Of a stretch of DNA of 39,682 bases, positions 1 to 9,542 are shown piece after piece (the stretch's first letter is position 1; every line of letters starts with the position of its first letter). Position numbers and translations under genes: made by a program. Source of the DNA: an uncultured Saprospiraceae bacterium (GTDB lineage: Bacteria > Bacteroidota > Bacteroidia > Chitinophagales > Saprospiraceae); NCBI GenBank assembly GCA_937961455.1, contig CALGNN010000071.1, forward strand, positions 1-39,682, written 5' to 3'. Under the pieces are notes generated by a model that was not told the origin of the DNA, did no database searches, and saw nothing but the letters and a program-made list of their open reading frames with translations.

Positions 1-3000
1 ACGCCTGATCCACCTTGTGGCGGAACTTCAAGTCCAAATTTTTGTGGGGGAAATACCTTATTAGATAATCCGCAGTATTACATCTTAATCATTGAGGATT
101 TTCCAGTAAATATTAGTGTAGTAGTAAATAACTGCAGCTCTGGAAACGGCGGACTCCAAATGGCAACACTTACTGCTTGTCCTATGAACGGTGGTAACAA
201 TGTCATAGATTGTAATGGCACAGGAACTTTCAATTGGACCTCTACCATAGCGTCCACAGATGGCTTTAATATTGGAGACCAACTTTATTTGATGATAGAT
301 GGATTAACAGGTTCTATTTGTGATTATGTTTTAAATGTTACCAATGTATTTGAACCAGGCTTGGAAGGAAATGATCCAAATGCAACAGGACTATTGGTAG
401 ATGCAGATATAATGTTTGATCCTTCACCTGACTTTTGTGCTGGACAAAGTAATGTTACATTTTCTGTTGACCTCACGAATATTCCACTTGCAACAAATTT
501 GGACTGGTCTTTTTCATGGGATTTTTCGGAAACCATTACCAGCTCAGTTGATGGTCTAACAATAGATCTACCAACCGACCTTGCTCCAGGAACTTATATG
601 GCTTGTGTAATAGCCTCTAACAGTTGTACTGACATTCCTGAGGTGTGTCTTCCCTTTGATATTTTTATACTCCCTCCTGAGGATGGAGGTGATATTGAAG
701 AATGCAGTGATGCAGAGGTGTTTTTTGAAAATCCTTTAGATGGACCGGATATTCAATTTGTCAATCCATATACTGTTGATACTATTGTCCGAATGCAAAA
801 TGCTAATAGTTGCGCTTTTGATGTATCCTTTAGCGTGCTAATTCATCCTGCTTATGTTGATCCGATAATTTTAGATCCAGTATTACTCTGCCAAAATGAA
901 AGCTATTTTTATCCAGGAAATGGTGTTACTTATGATAATGATTTTGCAGGAGAGATTGCATTGCAAACCGTGCAAGGATGTGATAGTATAGTTTTTCTCG
1001 AAGTGGTAAATACAGATGTGATTCTTGGTCAAGAAACCATTGATTGCAATAACTTTCCTCCGTATGGAGGATTGTACATAGAATTTACTGATACAACATT
1101 TATCCCAGCTTCAGCCAGTTATCAATTTCTTTGGAACAATCCTGTAACTGGTGAAAATTACATTGGCAACCCTTTGGTGTTTTTTCCAGCCGAGACGGGA
1201 ACAGGTGATTGGGACCTTACAGTAGAATTAGTCTTAGGAACAGACACTTGTTTATATGATTTTGGAATATACACACTTGATCATAATGACTTTTATCCCT
1301 TGCAACCCTTAATAGAAGGGCCAAGCACTTTTTGCGAAGATGGTAGTTCAGTTTTTACAGTAGATGATCCTCAATCAGATGAAAATTATCAATGGTCGGT
1401 TGATTTATCCTCAGGCTCTGTAGATCCATTTATAGGAGAAACAACGACTGTTACATGGAATTCTGGTGTTCAAAGTGCATGGGTCTATTTAATTGCTCAA
1501 AATAGCTGCGGGATACGATTGGATAGTATAGAGGTTTTTTCCACTCCAGAACTAGATGTTGAAATTCAAGCTGCCCCTCTTTGTCCTGATGGAGTAGCGA
1601 CATTGGATGCCGTTCAGCAAGGTACATATATATGGAGTACCAATGAAACAACACAAACCATTCAAATTACAGATAGTGGAACCTATTCTGTTACCGTAGA
1701 TCAAAACGGTTGTCAAGGTATTGATGAAATTACCATTACTGAAGAAACAGCTCCTGACCCACAATTGACAACTGGAGGTTTTTGTACAGGATCTACCACC
1801 ACGCTTAATCCTGGAAATTTCGATGCCTACTTATGGAGTACAAGCGAAACTTCTCAAAATATTGAAATAGACACAGAAGGAACTTATTCAGTGACTGTTA
1901 CGGATAGTGATGGATGTACAGGAGTTGATTCAATCTTTGTTCCCGAACTAGACGAGCTAGATACTGGTATAGGCAATCTTGAATACAATGATTGCAATGG
2001 CGTGATTCAAACGATAACAGTTGCTTCAGGATTCGATACGTACATCTGGTCTTCTGACCCTTCAAATAATTCCAATAGTATAGATATTAATCAAAATGGT
2101 ACCTATTCTCTAACAGTATCAGATGGAAGTGGATGTACAGGAGATACTAGTTTTACAGTAAATTTTTATCCATTACCTGAGCCAAGTATAACAGGTTCGG
2201 CAACAATTTGTCCGGGAAATACTGGAACTATTGGTACACAATCGTATACAGAATACTTATGGAGCACCAATGAAACTAGCCAAAGTATTGATGTGAACGC
2301 GGGTGGATTATATGGCCTGACAGTAACTGACTTGAATGGATGTACTGGTGATACCTCATTTTTGGTGACACAAGAAAATGAGCTTTCTCCTGTGATTAGT
2401 GGAGATGCGTTTATTTGCCCTGATCAAAATCAAAGCACCATTTTAGACGCGGGAACAGGATTTGATAATTATATATGGTCGACAGATCCAGACGGGAATG
2501 ATGTAATTGGCACTAACCCCACCTTGCCCGTTGATATGGCAGGGACCTATTATTTAAATGTTAGCATAACGAACAGCTGTGAGGGTGATACCTTTTTCAT
2601 AGTAACTGAGAATACCGCTCCTTTTGCAATCGTAACGCCGGTCGATACCGTTTGCCAACAATCAGCGGATGGAGTTACAACATTAAATTTTGCAACACTT
2701 ATTACAGGAGGAGATCAAGGGGGAGTGTGGTCGGGAGCTTTGCCAGGATCTGGAGATTTTGCAAACGCTGATTTTGAAGGAGTCCCTTTAGGTGATTATA
2801 CTTTTACTTATACCACAGCTTCTGCAATTGCGCCCTGCGCCGACGAACCTTACACAGTGACCATCACAGTATTGGATTGTGGATGTCCAAGTCCTGAATT
2901 CAATGTGCCTGACGCTTTGTGCAATGATGGTGATCAAATAGATTTGGATAATTTAATTATTCCCGGTGTAACTGAAGTTGGAGGATCGTGGGAATTAATA

Positions 3001-4443
3001 CCTCCAGCAGGGGCCACCAATCCAGCTGTTATTGAAGCTGGCAACATAATTAATGCAAATGGTGTTTCTGCCGGAGTCTATACCTTAAGTTATGTTTTGG
3101 CAAATATTCCAAGTGGCTGTGATGCTTCCATTCCACAAAGTTTGATCATTACAGATCCTCCAAATTCTGGAATGGAAGGAGACCCTTTCTCTGTATGTGT
3201 AATGGAAGATCAACTTATTAATCTAGCAGATTTACTAACTGGAGAAGATGTGGGAGGTATGTGGACTGAGACTTCAGCAGTAAGCTCTACTGGCTCAGCA
3301 TTTAATGCTATCGATGGAAGTTTTAATGGAATGAATCAAGTATCCGGAAGCTATAATTTTATGTATGAGGTGATGGGGACAGGGCCATGTGAAAGTCAAA
3401 GCTCTGAAGTGACGGTTGTCATTGAACCACTTCCTATGGCCGATGCTGGAGTAGCCGGAACCTTAACCTGTGACAACCCAGAACTCACCTTGGGAGGAAA
3501 TGGAAATTCTACAGGAGCAAATATTAGTTATTCTTGGAGTAATGGAAATACTAGCTTGAATAATGTAATATCTAATGCGGGTACTTATATACTTACAGTG
3601 ACAAATACGATTACTGGATGTTCAGCGATTTCAGATGTGATCATCGATAGCATGCAAGAAAATCCTAATATAGATGATATAGTCGAAATGGATGTTTCTT
3701 GTGCAGATGGTAATGATGGAATGATTGATATATCAGTCAGTGGAGGTCAGGCTCCATATAGCTATTCGATAGATAATGTAAATTTTGTCAACTCAAACAT
3801 TTTTCAAAATTTAAGTCCAGGAGCATATGTCATAACTGTGATGGATCAAAATGGATGTAGCTCGACAATTGATGCACTTATTGCAGAGCCAGAGCCCCTT
3901 TCTGTAGCTTTTGAATCAGCAAATATTGTTTTACAAGCACAAGAGAGTGCAAGCCTTGTACCCATTATTAATATCGATCCAGCTTCCATAGTAAATTATG
4001 AATGGATGGTTGATGGTGTACCTATCAATTGTCCTAACTGTCCGACATTAGATATTGAGGCAGATACCGAACAGGTCTACAGTCTTACGATTACAGATGA
4101 AAATGGATGTCAGGCCAACGCTACAATTAATGTATTGATCTTGATTGTAAGAAAAGTATACATCCCGAATATATTTTCGCCAAATGATGATGGTATCAAT
4201 GATTGGTTTACGGTATATTCCAATGATGACGTTTCAATGGTCAATGTTTTAAGGGTGTTTAACCGTTGGGGAGCACTCTTGTTTGAAGCCACAGATTTTC
4301 AAGCGAATGTGCCTGAAGCAGGTTGGGATGGAAGTTTTAAATCGCAAAAAATGCAAGCGGCTGTTTTTGTTTACTATGTAGAACTTAGTTACAAAGATGG
4401 GGAATCAGAAGTATTTATTGGAGATATCTCAATTGTAGAATAG
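1..4443 (+). CDS. T9SS type B-sorted giant repeat protein (5' partial)
   Basis: The reading frame is open from base 1, so the N-terminus and any signal peptide lie outside the window; the first in-frame ATG (160) is internal. The 1480 visible codons encode a cysteine-, glycine- and threonine-rich secreted protein. In order there are extracellular beta-sandwich segments, five tandem Ig/PKD-like units with a Y-[IL]-W-S core (about bases 1555-2610), three longer units with a GGxW...GxYxFxY pattern (about 2640-3430), a SprB-type repeat (about 3682-3906), and a C-terminal domain (about 4147-4440) with IPNIFSPNDDGINDWF and RVFNRWG. That last block is the gliding-motility-associated type B sorting signal (TIGR04131-like), which directs outer-membrane export by T9SS and surface attachment. 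The role is probably adhesion or gliding, by family inference. The gene converges on cmk with an 18 bp gap. No catalytic domain is visible. Confidence 0.9.
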   Translation, partial: TPDPPCGGTSSPNFCGGNTLLDNPQYYILIIEDFPVNISVVVNNCSSGNGGLQMATLTACPMNGGNNVIDCNGTGTFNWTSTIASTDGFNIGDQLYLMIDGLTGSICDYVLNVTNVFEPGLEGNDPNATGLLVDADIMFDPSPDFCAGQSNVTFSVDLTNIPLATNLDWSFSWDFSETITSSVDGLTIDLPTDLAPGTYMACVIASNSCTDIPEVCLPFDIFILPPEDGGDIEECSDAEVFFENPLDGPDIQFVNPYTVDTIVRMQNANSCAFDVSFSVLIHPAYVDPIILDPVLLCQNESYFYPGNGVTYDNDFAGEIALQTVQGCDSIVFLEVVNTDVILGQETIDCNNFPPYGGLYIEFTDTTFIPASASYQFLWNNPVTGENYIGNPLVFFPAETGTGDWDLTVELVLGTDTCLYDFGIYTLDHNDFYPLQPLIEGPSTFCEDGSSVFTVDDPQSDENYQWSVDLSSGSVDPFIGETTTVTWNSGVQSAWVYLIAQNSCGIRLDSIEVFSTPELDVEIQAAPLCPDGVATLDAVQQGTYIWSTNETTQTIQITDSGTYSVTVDQNGCQGIDEITITEETAPDPQLTTGGFCTGSTTTLNPGNFDAYLWSTSETSQNIEIDTEGTYSVTVTDSDGCTGVDSIFVPELDELDTGIGNLEYNDCNGVIQTITVASGFDTYIWSSDPSNNSNSIDINQNGTYSLTVSDGSGCTGDTSFTVNFYPLPEPSITGSATICPGNTGTIGTQSYTEYLWSTNETSQSIDVNAGGLYGLTVTDLNGCTGDTSFLVTQENELSPVISGDAFICPDQNQSTILDAGTGFDNYIWSTDPDGNDVIGTNPTLPVDMAGTYYLNVSITNSCEGDTFFIVTENTAPFAIVTPVDTVCQQSADGVTTLNFATLITGGDQGGVWSGALPGSGDFANADFEGVPLGDYTFTYTTASAIAPCADEPYTVTITVLDCGCPSPEFNVPDALCNDGDQIDLDNLIIPGVTEVGGSWELIPPAGATNPAVIEAGNIINANGVSAGVYTLSYVLANIPSGCDASIPQSLIITDPPNSGMEGDPFSVCVMEDQLINLADLLTGEDVGGMWTETSAVSSTGSAFNAIDGSFNGMNQVSGSYNFMYEVMGTGPCESQSSEVTVVIEPLPMADAGVAGTLTCDNPELTLGGNGNSTGANISYSWSNGNTSLNNVISNAGTYILTVTNTITGCSAISDVIIDSMQENPNIDDIVEMDVSCADGNDGMIDISVSGGQAPYSYSIDNVNFVNSNIFQNLSPGAYVITVMDQNGCSSTIDALIAEPEPLSVAFESANIVLQAQESASLVPIINIDPASIVNYEWMVDGVPINCPNCPTLDIEADTEQVYSLTITDENGCQANATINVLILIVRKVYIPNIFSPNDDGINDWFTVYSNDDVSMVNVLRVFNRWGALLFEATDFQANVPEAGWDGSFKSQKMQAAVFVYYVELSYKDGESEVFIGDISIVE
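1555..2610 (+). repeat. Five in-frame tandem Ig/PKD-like domain repeats
   Basis: Five coding repeats of about 70 residues each carry the core Y-[IL]-W-S-[ST] near bases 1627, 1846, 2042, 2254 and 2470. Each core is followed by a G-[TL]-Y-x-[LV]-x-V strand and most end in a Gly-Cys-x-Gly-Asp/Ile turn. Bases are diverged while the protein pattern is kept, so these are old domain duplications rather than a recent DNA expansion. Confidence 0.75.
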
Positions 4444-4461
4444 GCTGCTAAAGTTTTCTTT

Positions 4462-5160
4462 TCAGCTTTTTAGACTTTGCATTTTCTCTTTTGCCCATTT
4501 ATAGCAAATGTTGAGTTGCTCTTCTAAATCAATATCGTCATTTTTAAGAACTAGAGCATCTGTTGCTTTAAATAGGGGACTGTCCTCCCTATTTGAATCT
4601 ATGAAATCTCTCAGTTGAAGGTTTTGTTTGACATCTTCCATAGTTTGATTCATCCCTTTAGCTAGTTGCTCTTTAAATCTTCGTTCAGCACGGATTTCGA
4701 ATGAAGCTTGAAGAAAGATCTTTAATTGTGCCTCAGGAAAGACCACAGTGCCAATATCTCTTCCGTCCATGACAAGTCCTCCATTCTGTCCCATAGCTTG
4801 CTGAGACTTTACGAGAAAGCTTCGCACAGGACTTAATGCAGCCACCAAGCTTACATGCTCATTCACTTCGGCAGAGCGAATTAATTCACTTACATCTTCT
4901 TGATTTAGAAGGATCTTATTTACATCTTGATCAAGCTGGAAATCCAAATGAATTTCATTTTCAAGAAAATCCCAATTGTTTGTTTCTTGATAAGATACTT
5001 CTTGACGCAGAAGATATAAGGTGACGGCACGATACATAGCGCCTGAATCAATATATCTGTATGAAAGTTTTTTAGCTAAGTCTTTAGCAAGGGTACTTTT
5101 GCCAGATGAGGATGGGCCATCAATTGCAATAATAATATCGAAATTTTTGAGGTCCGGCAT
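4462..5160 (-). CDS. cmk: Cytidylate kinase
   Basis: This cytosolic enzyme phosphorylates CMP and dCMP with ATP to give CDP and dCDP in pyrimidine salvage and recycling. The 232 residues match the usual length of about 225. The P-loop GPSSSGKST is at residues 15-23, followed by the YIDSGAMYRAVT substrate segment around residue 36-47. The central DGRDIGTVVFPEA motif and the RRFKEQLAKG arginine-rich lid are typical of bacterial Cmk. The ATG start sits 45 bp downstream of the DUF2795 gene on the same strand, so the two may be co-transcribed. The 3' end faces the T9SS protein gene. Confidence 0.95.
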   Translation of the reverse strand: MPDLKNFDIIIAIDGPSSSGKSTLAKDLAKKLSYRYIDSGAMYRAVTLYLLRQEVSYQETNNWDFLENEIHLDFQLDQDVNKILLNQEDVSELIRSAEVNEHVSLVAALSPVRSFLVKSQQAMGQNGGLVMDGRDIGTVVFPEAQLKIFLQASFEIRAERRFKEQLAKGMNQTMEDVKQNLQLRDFIDSNREDSPLFKATDALVLKNDDIDLEEQLNICYKWAKEKMQSLKS

Positions 5161-5205
5161 AAAGTAATGATGTCTATTTACACCAATAGCGTAGTTTATA
5201 TTTTG

Positions 5206-5427
5206 TTAGTACTCGTCTTCGTTAAAAAGGAAATCATCCTTTCTTGGATAGTCAGGCCAAATATCAACCATGGTTTCGTAAATTTCCCCCTCATCTTCAA
5301 TCGCTTGTAAATTTTCCATTACTTCCAATGGAGCTCCAGAGCGTATTGCGTAGTCAATCAATTCGTCACGTGTAGCCGGCCAAGGACCGTCTTCTAGATG
5401 ATGAGCTAATTCTAATGTCCAATACAT
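5206..5427 (-). CDS. DUF2795 family small acidic protein
   Basis: This 73-residue, strongly acidic cytosolic protein starts MYWTLELAHHLEDGPWPATRDELIDYA and ends in a tail rich in Asp, Glu and Tyr. That pattern matches the Bacteroidota DUF2795 proteins, which are conserved in the phylum but have no established function. The PWPATRDELIDYAIRSGAP segment is the conserved core of the family and looks like a small helical domain. The next gene downstream is cmk. A possible promoter and a GGGG/CCCC hairpin lie upstream (5458-5523). Confidence 0.85.
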   Translation of the reverse strand: MYWTLELAHHLEDGPWPATRDELIDYAIRSGAPLEVMENLQAIEDEGEIYETMVDIWPDYPRKDDFLFNEDEY

Positions 5428-5494
5428 AAAATAAATGTTTAATTATTTACACTAACTGAAAAGGGGGCGATTTTGTTCCCCTTTAATTATGCTG

Positions 5495-5523
5495 CGAAAC
5501 TAAAAAAGAAAATAATAGTCCAA
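5495..5523 (-). promoter_or_regulatory. Candidate promoter of the DUF2795-cmk genes
   Basis: Read on the minus strand, TTG (5523-5521), an 18-base spacer and TAGTTTCG (5502-5495) follow the Bacteroidota TTG/TAnnTTTG arrangement with one mismatch in the -7 box. The predicted leader of roughly 60 bases would contain the AAAGGGG/CCCCTTT inverted repeat at about 5458-5482. Confidence 0.35.
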
Positions 5524-5623
5524 TATTCCTATTCAATTAAATAAAATGATTGAATTAAAAAAATATTAAGAATAATTTCATAGATAAAATATCTTTCGCA
5601 CGGATATTTTAAATGCTTTTTTA

Positions 5624-6688
5624 TTATAAAATGAGCATAGCATCACCATAGCTGAAAAACTTATATTTATTCTTTATGGCTTTCTTGTATGCATCTTTTA
5701 ATAAATCTTGACCAGCAAAAGCAGATGCCATAATCATAAGACTTGATTTTGGCAAATGGAAATTGGTGATCATACAATTGGCTATTTGAAATTCATAAGG
5801 AGGGAAGATAAATTTGTTAGTCCACCCTTGACTCGCTTTCAAATTACCAGTAGCTGAAACAGATGATTCAATACTTCTCATGGAGGTAGTTCCAACTCCA
5901 CAAACTCTGCGCTTAGCTGCCTTAGCCTTATTTACCGTAGCTGCTGCTTCTTCATCTATATTATAGTACTCCGCTTCCATCTTGTGTTTAGAGAGATCTT
6001 CTACATCAATGCTTCTAAACGTACCTAAACCTACGTGAAGTGTAACCTCAGCAAATTCAATTCCTTTAATCTCACATCTCTTCAACAGCTCTCTGCTAAA
6101 GTGAAGGCCTGCAGTTGGTGCTGCAACCGCACCAATCTCTTTTGCATATACAGTTTGATATCTCTCAATATCAATGGGTTCTGGTTTTCTATCAATGTAG
6201 TCTGGAAGAGGTGTAGTTCCGAGCCCTTTCAATAAATCCATAAATTCATTATGGCTACCCTCAAAAAAGAATCTAATAGTTCTTCCTCTAGAAGTAGTGT
6301 TATCTACAACTTCAGCAATCAGAACTTCATTCCCTTCTTCATCATTAAAATAGAGTTTGTTACCAACTCTGATTTTTCTCGCCGGATCTACTAATACATC
6401 CCAAAGTCTTGACTCCTGATTTAATTCTCTTAATAAGAAAACTTCAATGCTCGCGCCCGTCTTTTCTTTTCTTCCATACAGTCTTGCAGGAAAAACCTTG
6501 GTATTATTAAATATTAAAGAATCACCTTCATCAAAATAATCAATGACATCTTTAAAGACCTTGTGTTCAATTTCTCCTGTTTCTCTGTGTATCACCATCA
6601 GTTTAGATTCGTCTCTATTCTTAGGTGGATATTGTGAAATTCGACCTTTTGGCAGGTCATAATCAAATTGTGAAAGTTTCGTTCGCAT
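5624..6688 (-). CDS. queA: tRNA S-adenosylmethionine ribosyltransferase-isomerase
   Basis: QueA transfers and isomerises the ribosyl part of S-adenosylmethionine onto 7-aminomethyl-7-deazaguanine at the wobble position of tRNA, giving epoxyqueuosine in queuosine synthesis. The 354 residues match the family length. Diagnostic segments are the N-terminal [15 protein letters not shown], the [15 protein letters not shown] block, [13 protein letters not shown], the [12 protein letters not shown] block and C-terminal [19 protein letters not shown]. The start is an ATG directly after a perfect -7 element (6711-6718). It lies divergent to the permease gene. No other queuosine gene is in the window. 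Confidence 0.96.
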   Translation of the reverse strand: MRTKLSQFDYDLPKGRISQYPPKNRDESKLMVIHRETGEIEHKVFKDVIDYFDEGDSLIFNNTKVFPARLYGRKEKTGASIEVFLLRELNQESRLWDVLVDPARKIRVGNKLYFNDEEGNEVLIAEVVDNTTSRGRTIRFFFEGSHNEFMDLLKGLGTTPLPDYIDRKPEPIDIERYQTVYAKEIGAVAAPTAGLHFSRELLKRCEIKGIEFAEVTLHVGLGTFRSIDVEDLSKHKMEAEYYNIDEEAAATVNKAKAAKRRVCGVGTTSMRSIESSVSATGNLKASQGWTNKFIFPPYEFQIANCMITNFHLPKSSLMIMASAFAGQDLLKDAYKKAIKNKYKFFSYGDAMLIL

Positions 6689-6710
6689 TAAAGATGTATT
6701 AATTGAGCCG

Positions 6711-6718
6711 CAAAAATA
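6711..6718 (-). promoter_or_regulatory. queA promoter -7 element
   Basis: The minus strand reads TATTTTTG, a perfect match to the Bacteroidota -7 consensus TAnnTTTG, 22 bp before the queA ATG. I see no clear TTG -33 box at the expected distance, so the call rests on one element. Confidence 0.45.
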
Positions 6719-6843
6719 AAAATTATCATGACATTATAAAGTATTAATGTGTCAATAGAAAATAAGTTCATGTTAATAGTTGTTTTTATGCAATCAATCT
6801 AAAAGCAACTAGAAGACCATATATTTAGCGTAATTTAGAAACA

Positions 6844-8097
6844 GTGTTACTAAATAAGATCATCATAGAGAGTTTTAGACAGGCCACACATCAGCTTGTT
6901 TCCAATAAATTAAGGACCTTTCTTTCCTTGCTCGGTATTATGATAGGCATATTTTGCATCATTACCGTTAAGTCTGCAGTAGATTCTTTAAAATTAAATA
7001 TCGAGAGCAGCTTAAATGAAATGGGTAATGACGTGGTATATGTGGAAAAACAACCTTGGAATGAAGATCCTGGTACTTCTTGGTGGAAGTATATCAAAAA
7101 TCCAACCCCCGATGAGAGTGATCTTAATGCCATTAAGTCAAAGGTCAAATCTGCAGACAAAGCTTCATTGGCTGTGTTTTTACCCAGTGGTACGATTAAG
7201 TATAAATCTTCAAATGTGCAAAATGCATATATACTGGGTGGGACACATGATTTTGGTTACATGTTTAATTTCAAATTTGATAAAGGAAGGTACTTTACTA
7301 ATCTTGAATCATTCAACGGTCATGATCGTGTTATACTTGGAAATGTGATTGCAGAAGAATTGTTTGGCAATATTGAACCACTTGGTAAGAGTATAAAAGT
7401 GAGGGGGCGGAGTTATACTGTCATCGGAGTAATGGAAAAAGAAGGGAGTTCTTTAATTAATCCACTAGATTTTGATGAGGCTTTGATTATGCCCTATGAA
7501 GCCATCAAAAAGTTTGTCAATGTAAAAACAGGTAAAACCTATGGGAGTCTTTTGAATGCTAAGGCTGCAACTAATGTTAGTAATGAAGCTCTTACAGATG
7601 AAGTGATTGGAGTATTAAGATCTCACAGAAAACTAAAGCCTAAGGAAAAAAATAATTTTTATATCAATGAGGTTTCAATGTTTTCAAAAATGATGGAACC
7701 TGTATTTACAGTTCTTAATTCAGTTGGATTCGTAATTGGGATGTTTGCGATCCTAGTAGGTATTTTCAGTGTTGCCAATATTTTATTTGTTTCGGTGAAA
7801 GAACGAACCAACATCATCGGAATCAAGAAAGCCATGGGTGCAAGAAAATCTGTAATACTCATTGAATTTTTAATAGAGTCCGTTTTACTATGTCTTATTG
7901 GAGGCTTGTTTGGACTTGTAGCGGTCTTCTCCGTATTAAAAATCATCACAGTAGTCTTTGACTATGAAATGTATCTTTCTTCCACAAATATCATCATTGC
8001 CATTATCCTTGCTGTGGTAATTGGAATCTTATCAGGAATTATTCCAGCTTCTCAGGCGGCACGTCTTGATCCAGTAGAAGCGATCAGAAGTAAATAA
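6844..8097 (+). CDS. MacB/FtsX-type ABC transporter permease
   Basis: This 417-residue inner-membrane protein has the MacB topology: one N-terminal membrane segment (about residues 24-48), a large periplasmic MacB_PCD domain (about 50-275), and three C-terminal membrane segments with the FtsX fold (about 285-312, 335-362, 380-405). KERTNIIGIKKAMGARK and the final IIPASQAARLDPVEAIRSK are the classic cytoplasmic motifs that contact the ATPase. Such proteins are mechanotransmission subunits used for export of peptides, lipoproteins or small molecules. The start is GTG at 6844, because an in-frame TAG lies at 6826 with no ATG between. No ATPase or periplasmic adaptor gene is adjacent, so its partners must be encoded elsewhere. 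Confidence 0.9.
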   Translation: MLLNKIIIESFRQATHQLVSNKLRTFLSLLGIMIGIFCIITVKSAVDSLKLNIESSLNEMGNDVVYVEKQPWNEDPGTSWWKYIKNPTPDESDLNAIKSKVKSADKASLAVFLPSGTIKYKSSNVQNAYILGGTHDFGYMFNFKFDKGRYFTNLESFNGHDRVILGNVIAEELFGNIEPLGKSIKVRGRSYTVIGVMEKEGSSLINPLDFDEALIMPYEAIKKFVNVKTGKTYGSLLNAKAATNVSNEALTDEVIGVLRSHRKLKPKEKNNFYINEVSMFSKMMEPVFTVLNSVGFVIGMFAILVGIFSVANILFVSVKERTNIIGIKKAMGARKSVILIEFLIESVLLCLIGGLFGLVAVFSVLKIITVVFDYEMYLSSTNIIIAIILAVVIGILSGIIPASQAARLDPVEAIRSK

Positions 8098-8109
8098 ACT
8101 TAATTGGTC

Positions 8110-8158
8110 TATAATGAAATGTCGAGGAGTTACAACTTGTGTAACTTGTATCATTATA
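8110..8158. repeat. Nested inverted repeats between convergent genes
   Basis: TATAATGA (8110-8117) pairs with TCATTATA (8151-8158). Inside it, AGTTAC (8128-8133) pairs with GTAACT (8141-8146) around a 7-base loop. The structure starts 12 bp after the permease stop. There is no T tract, so it is not a typical terminator. The rest of the 211 bp gap to rplT (8159-8308) shows no gene that I can support. Confidence 0.4.
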
Positions 8159-8308
8159 TCGAAAAGAGCTATAGGTTTAAAATGCGCTCTAGCTTGAGAG
8201 AATACCTAACTAGGAATGTGAAAGTACTTCCATAACTATGGTCTGGGTACTAGATTAGGAACTAATAAAACTAGCTTCTAAAAATTCAAATATACGTACG
8301 GAAAATTT

Positions 8309-8653
8309 TTAAGATACTTCCTTTACTACCGCCTTGAATGCATCAGGATGATTCATCGCTAAGTCAGCTAGGACTTTTCTGTTAAGCGCGATGTCATTGG
8401 TGTTGAGCTTATGCATCAATTGAGAATAACTAATTCCTTCTTGACGAGCAGCTGCATTAATTCTTGCAATCCAAAGTCTTCTGAAGGTTCTTTTCTTATT
8501 CCTTCTATCACGATAAGCATATCCTAGACCTTTTTCAACAGCATTTTTTGCTACGGTATATACATTACTTCTCGCACCAAAATAACCTTTGGCTTGCTTT
8601 AGTATTTTCTTTCTTCTTGCTCTGGATGCTACTGCATTTACTGACCTTGGCAT
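8309..8653 (-). CDS. rplT: 50S ribosomal protein L20
   Basis: L20 binds 23S rRNA and is needed early in assembly of the large subunit. The 114 residues match the family length. [29 protein letters not shown] and the [24 protein letters not shown] segment are highly conserved. The N-terminal half is a basic extension and the C-terminal half is the globular domain. It is the last gene of the infC-rpmI-rplT cluster, 20 bp after rpmI. In other bacteria L20 represses this operon by binding its own mRNA; I cannot confirm an L20 site here. Confidence 0.98.
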   Translation of the reverse strand: MPRSVNAVASRARRKKILKQAKGYFGARSNVYTVAKNAVEKGLGYAYRDRRNKKRTFRRLWIARINAAARQEGISYSQLMHKLNTNDIALNRKVLADLAMNHPDAFKAVVKEVS

Positions 8654-8673
8654 AATAATAAAAATTATAAGAT

Positions 8674-8868
8674 TTAAATACCCAAAAGAGCTTTGATTCT
8701 TTTCTCGTCTGCTTTTGCAACTAATGTTGAACCTCTCAGCTTCAACTTTTGTTTCTTCGTCTTATTACGCATCATGTGAGATGTATATGCTTGAAAACGC
8801 TTGATCTTTCCAGATCCGGTTCTCTTAAATCTCTTCTTAGCGCTAGAATGTGTTTTTACTTTTGGCAT
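8674..8868 (-). CDS. rpmI: 50S ribosomal protein L35
   Basis: L35 is a small, very basic component of the large ribosomal subunit. The 64 residues begin [21 protein letters not shown], and the middle carries the conserved [16 protein letters not shown] stretch. The gene lies between infC and rplT, the standard order. A perfect -7 element 21 bp upstream suggests an additional promoter inside the cluster. Confidence 0.98.
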   Translation of the reverse strand: MPKVKTHSSAKKRFKRTGSGKIKRFQAYTSHMMRNKTKKQKLKLRGSTLVAKADEKRIKALLGI

Positions 8869-8889
8869 AGCTTTAATTTAAAGCGAGCA

Positions 8890-8897
8890 CAAAAGTA
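8890..8897 (-). promoter_or_regulatory. Candidate internal promoter for rpmI-rplT (-7 element)
   Basis: The minus strand reads TACTTTTG, a perfect TAnnTTTG match, in the 65 bp gap between infC and rpmI. The -33 box is not recognisable. An internal promoter would let L35/L20 be made independently of IF-3. Confidence 0.4.
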
Positions 8898-8933
8898 TAA
8901 AAAACTTTAATAAAGACTTATATTTTGAAAAAT

Positions 8934-9542
8934 TTATTCGGACTTTTTCTTCTTAGATCCCTGCTTCTTTGGAGCGATCATAACCGTCATCCGACGTTTT
9001 TCAAGTCTTGGAAGTTCTTCTGCAGAACCAAGCTCTTCCAATTCTTTCATAAGCTTAAGCAATAAAAGTTCTCCTCGATCCTTGTAAACAATAGATCTTC
9101 CTCGAAAATGGACATAAGCTTTCACTTTAGATCCTTCTTCTAAGAACTTAATGGCATGTCTTAATTTGAATTGAAAATCGTGATCATCAGTATTTGGTCC
9201 GAAGCGGATCTCCTTGATCACTGTTTTTTGTGTATTGGATTTTATTTCCTTTTCTTTCTTTTTCTTTAGATAAAGAAATTTGTTGTAGTCTATAATTTTG
9301 CAAACTGGTGGGTGAGCTTTCGGTGAAATCTCTACAAGGTCCAATCCGAGATCAAAAGCCCAAGATAAAGCGTCTTTGGTATTATATACTCCAGGACCAA
9401 TGGTTCTATTTGCTACTTCAGAGATTTCTTCTAAGTTGTCTCCTACTAATCTTATTTCAGGGATTCCGATTTGTTCATTGATTCTAAATTGAGATTTAGG
9501 ATCATTGTAAGGGGTTCGGGTTCTTTTTCTTCTTATTGCCAA
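8934..9542 (-). CDS. infC: Translation initiation factor IF-3
   Basis: IF-3 binds the 30S subunit, prevents premature joining of 50S and proofreads the start codon and initiator tRNA. The 202 residues hold the N-terminal domain (about 15-85, FRINEQIGIPEIRLVGDN and YNTKDALSWAFDLGLDLVEISP), a lysine-rich linker and the C-terminal domain (about 95-180, KEIRFGPNTDDHDFQFKLRHAIKFLEEG). The coding frame opens with TTG (9542-9540). Upstream there is one codon, then an in-frame TAA, and no ATG exists near the N-terminus. A rare start fits the known habit of infC, where IF-3 represses its own non-AUG start. It follows clpC (125 bp gap) rather than the usual thrS. Confidence 0.96.
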   Translation of the reverse strand: MAIRRKRTRTPYNDPKSQFRINEQIGIPEIRLVGDNLEEISEVANRTIGPGVYNTKDALSWAFDLGLDLVEISPKAHPPVCKIIDYNKFLYLKKKKEKEIKSNTQKTVIKEIRFGPNTDDHDFQFKLRHAIKFLEEGSKVKAYVHFRGRSIVYKDRGELLLLKLMKELEELGSAEELPRLEKRRMTVMIAPKKQGSKKKKSE

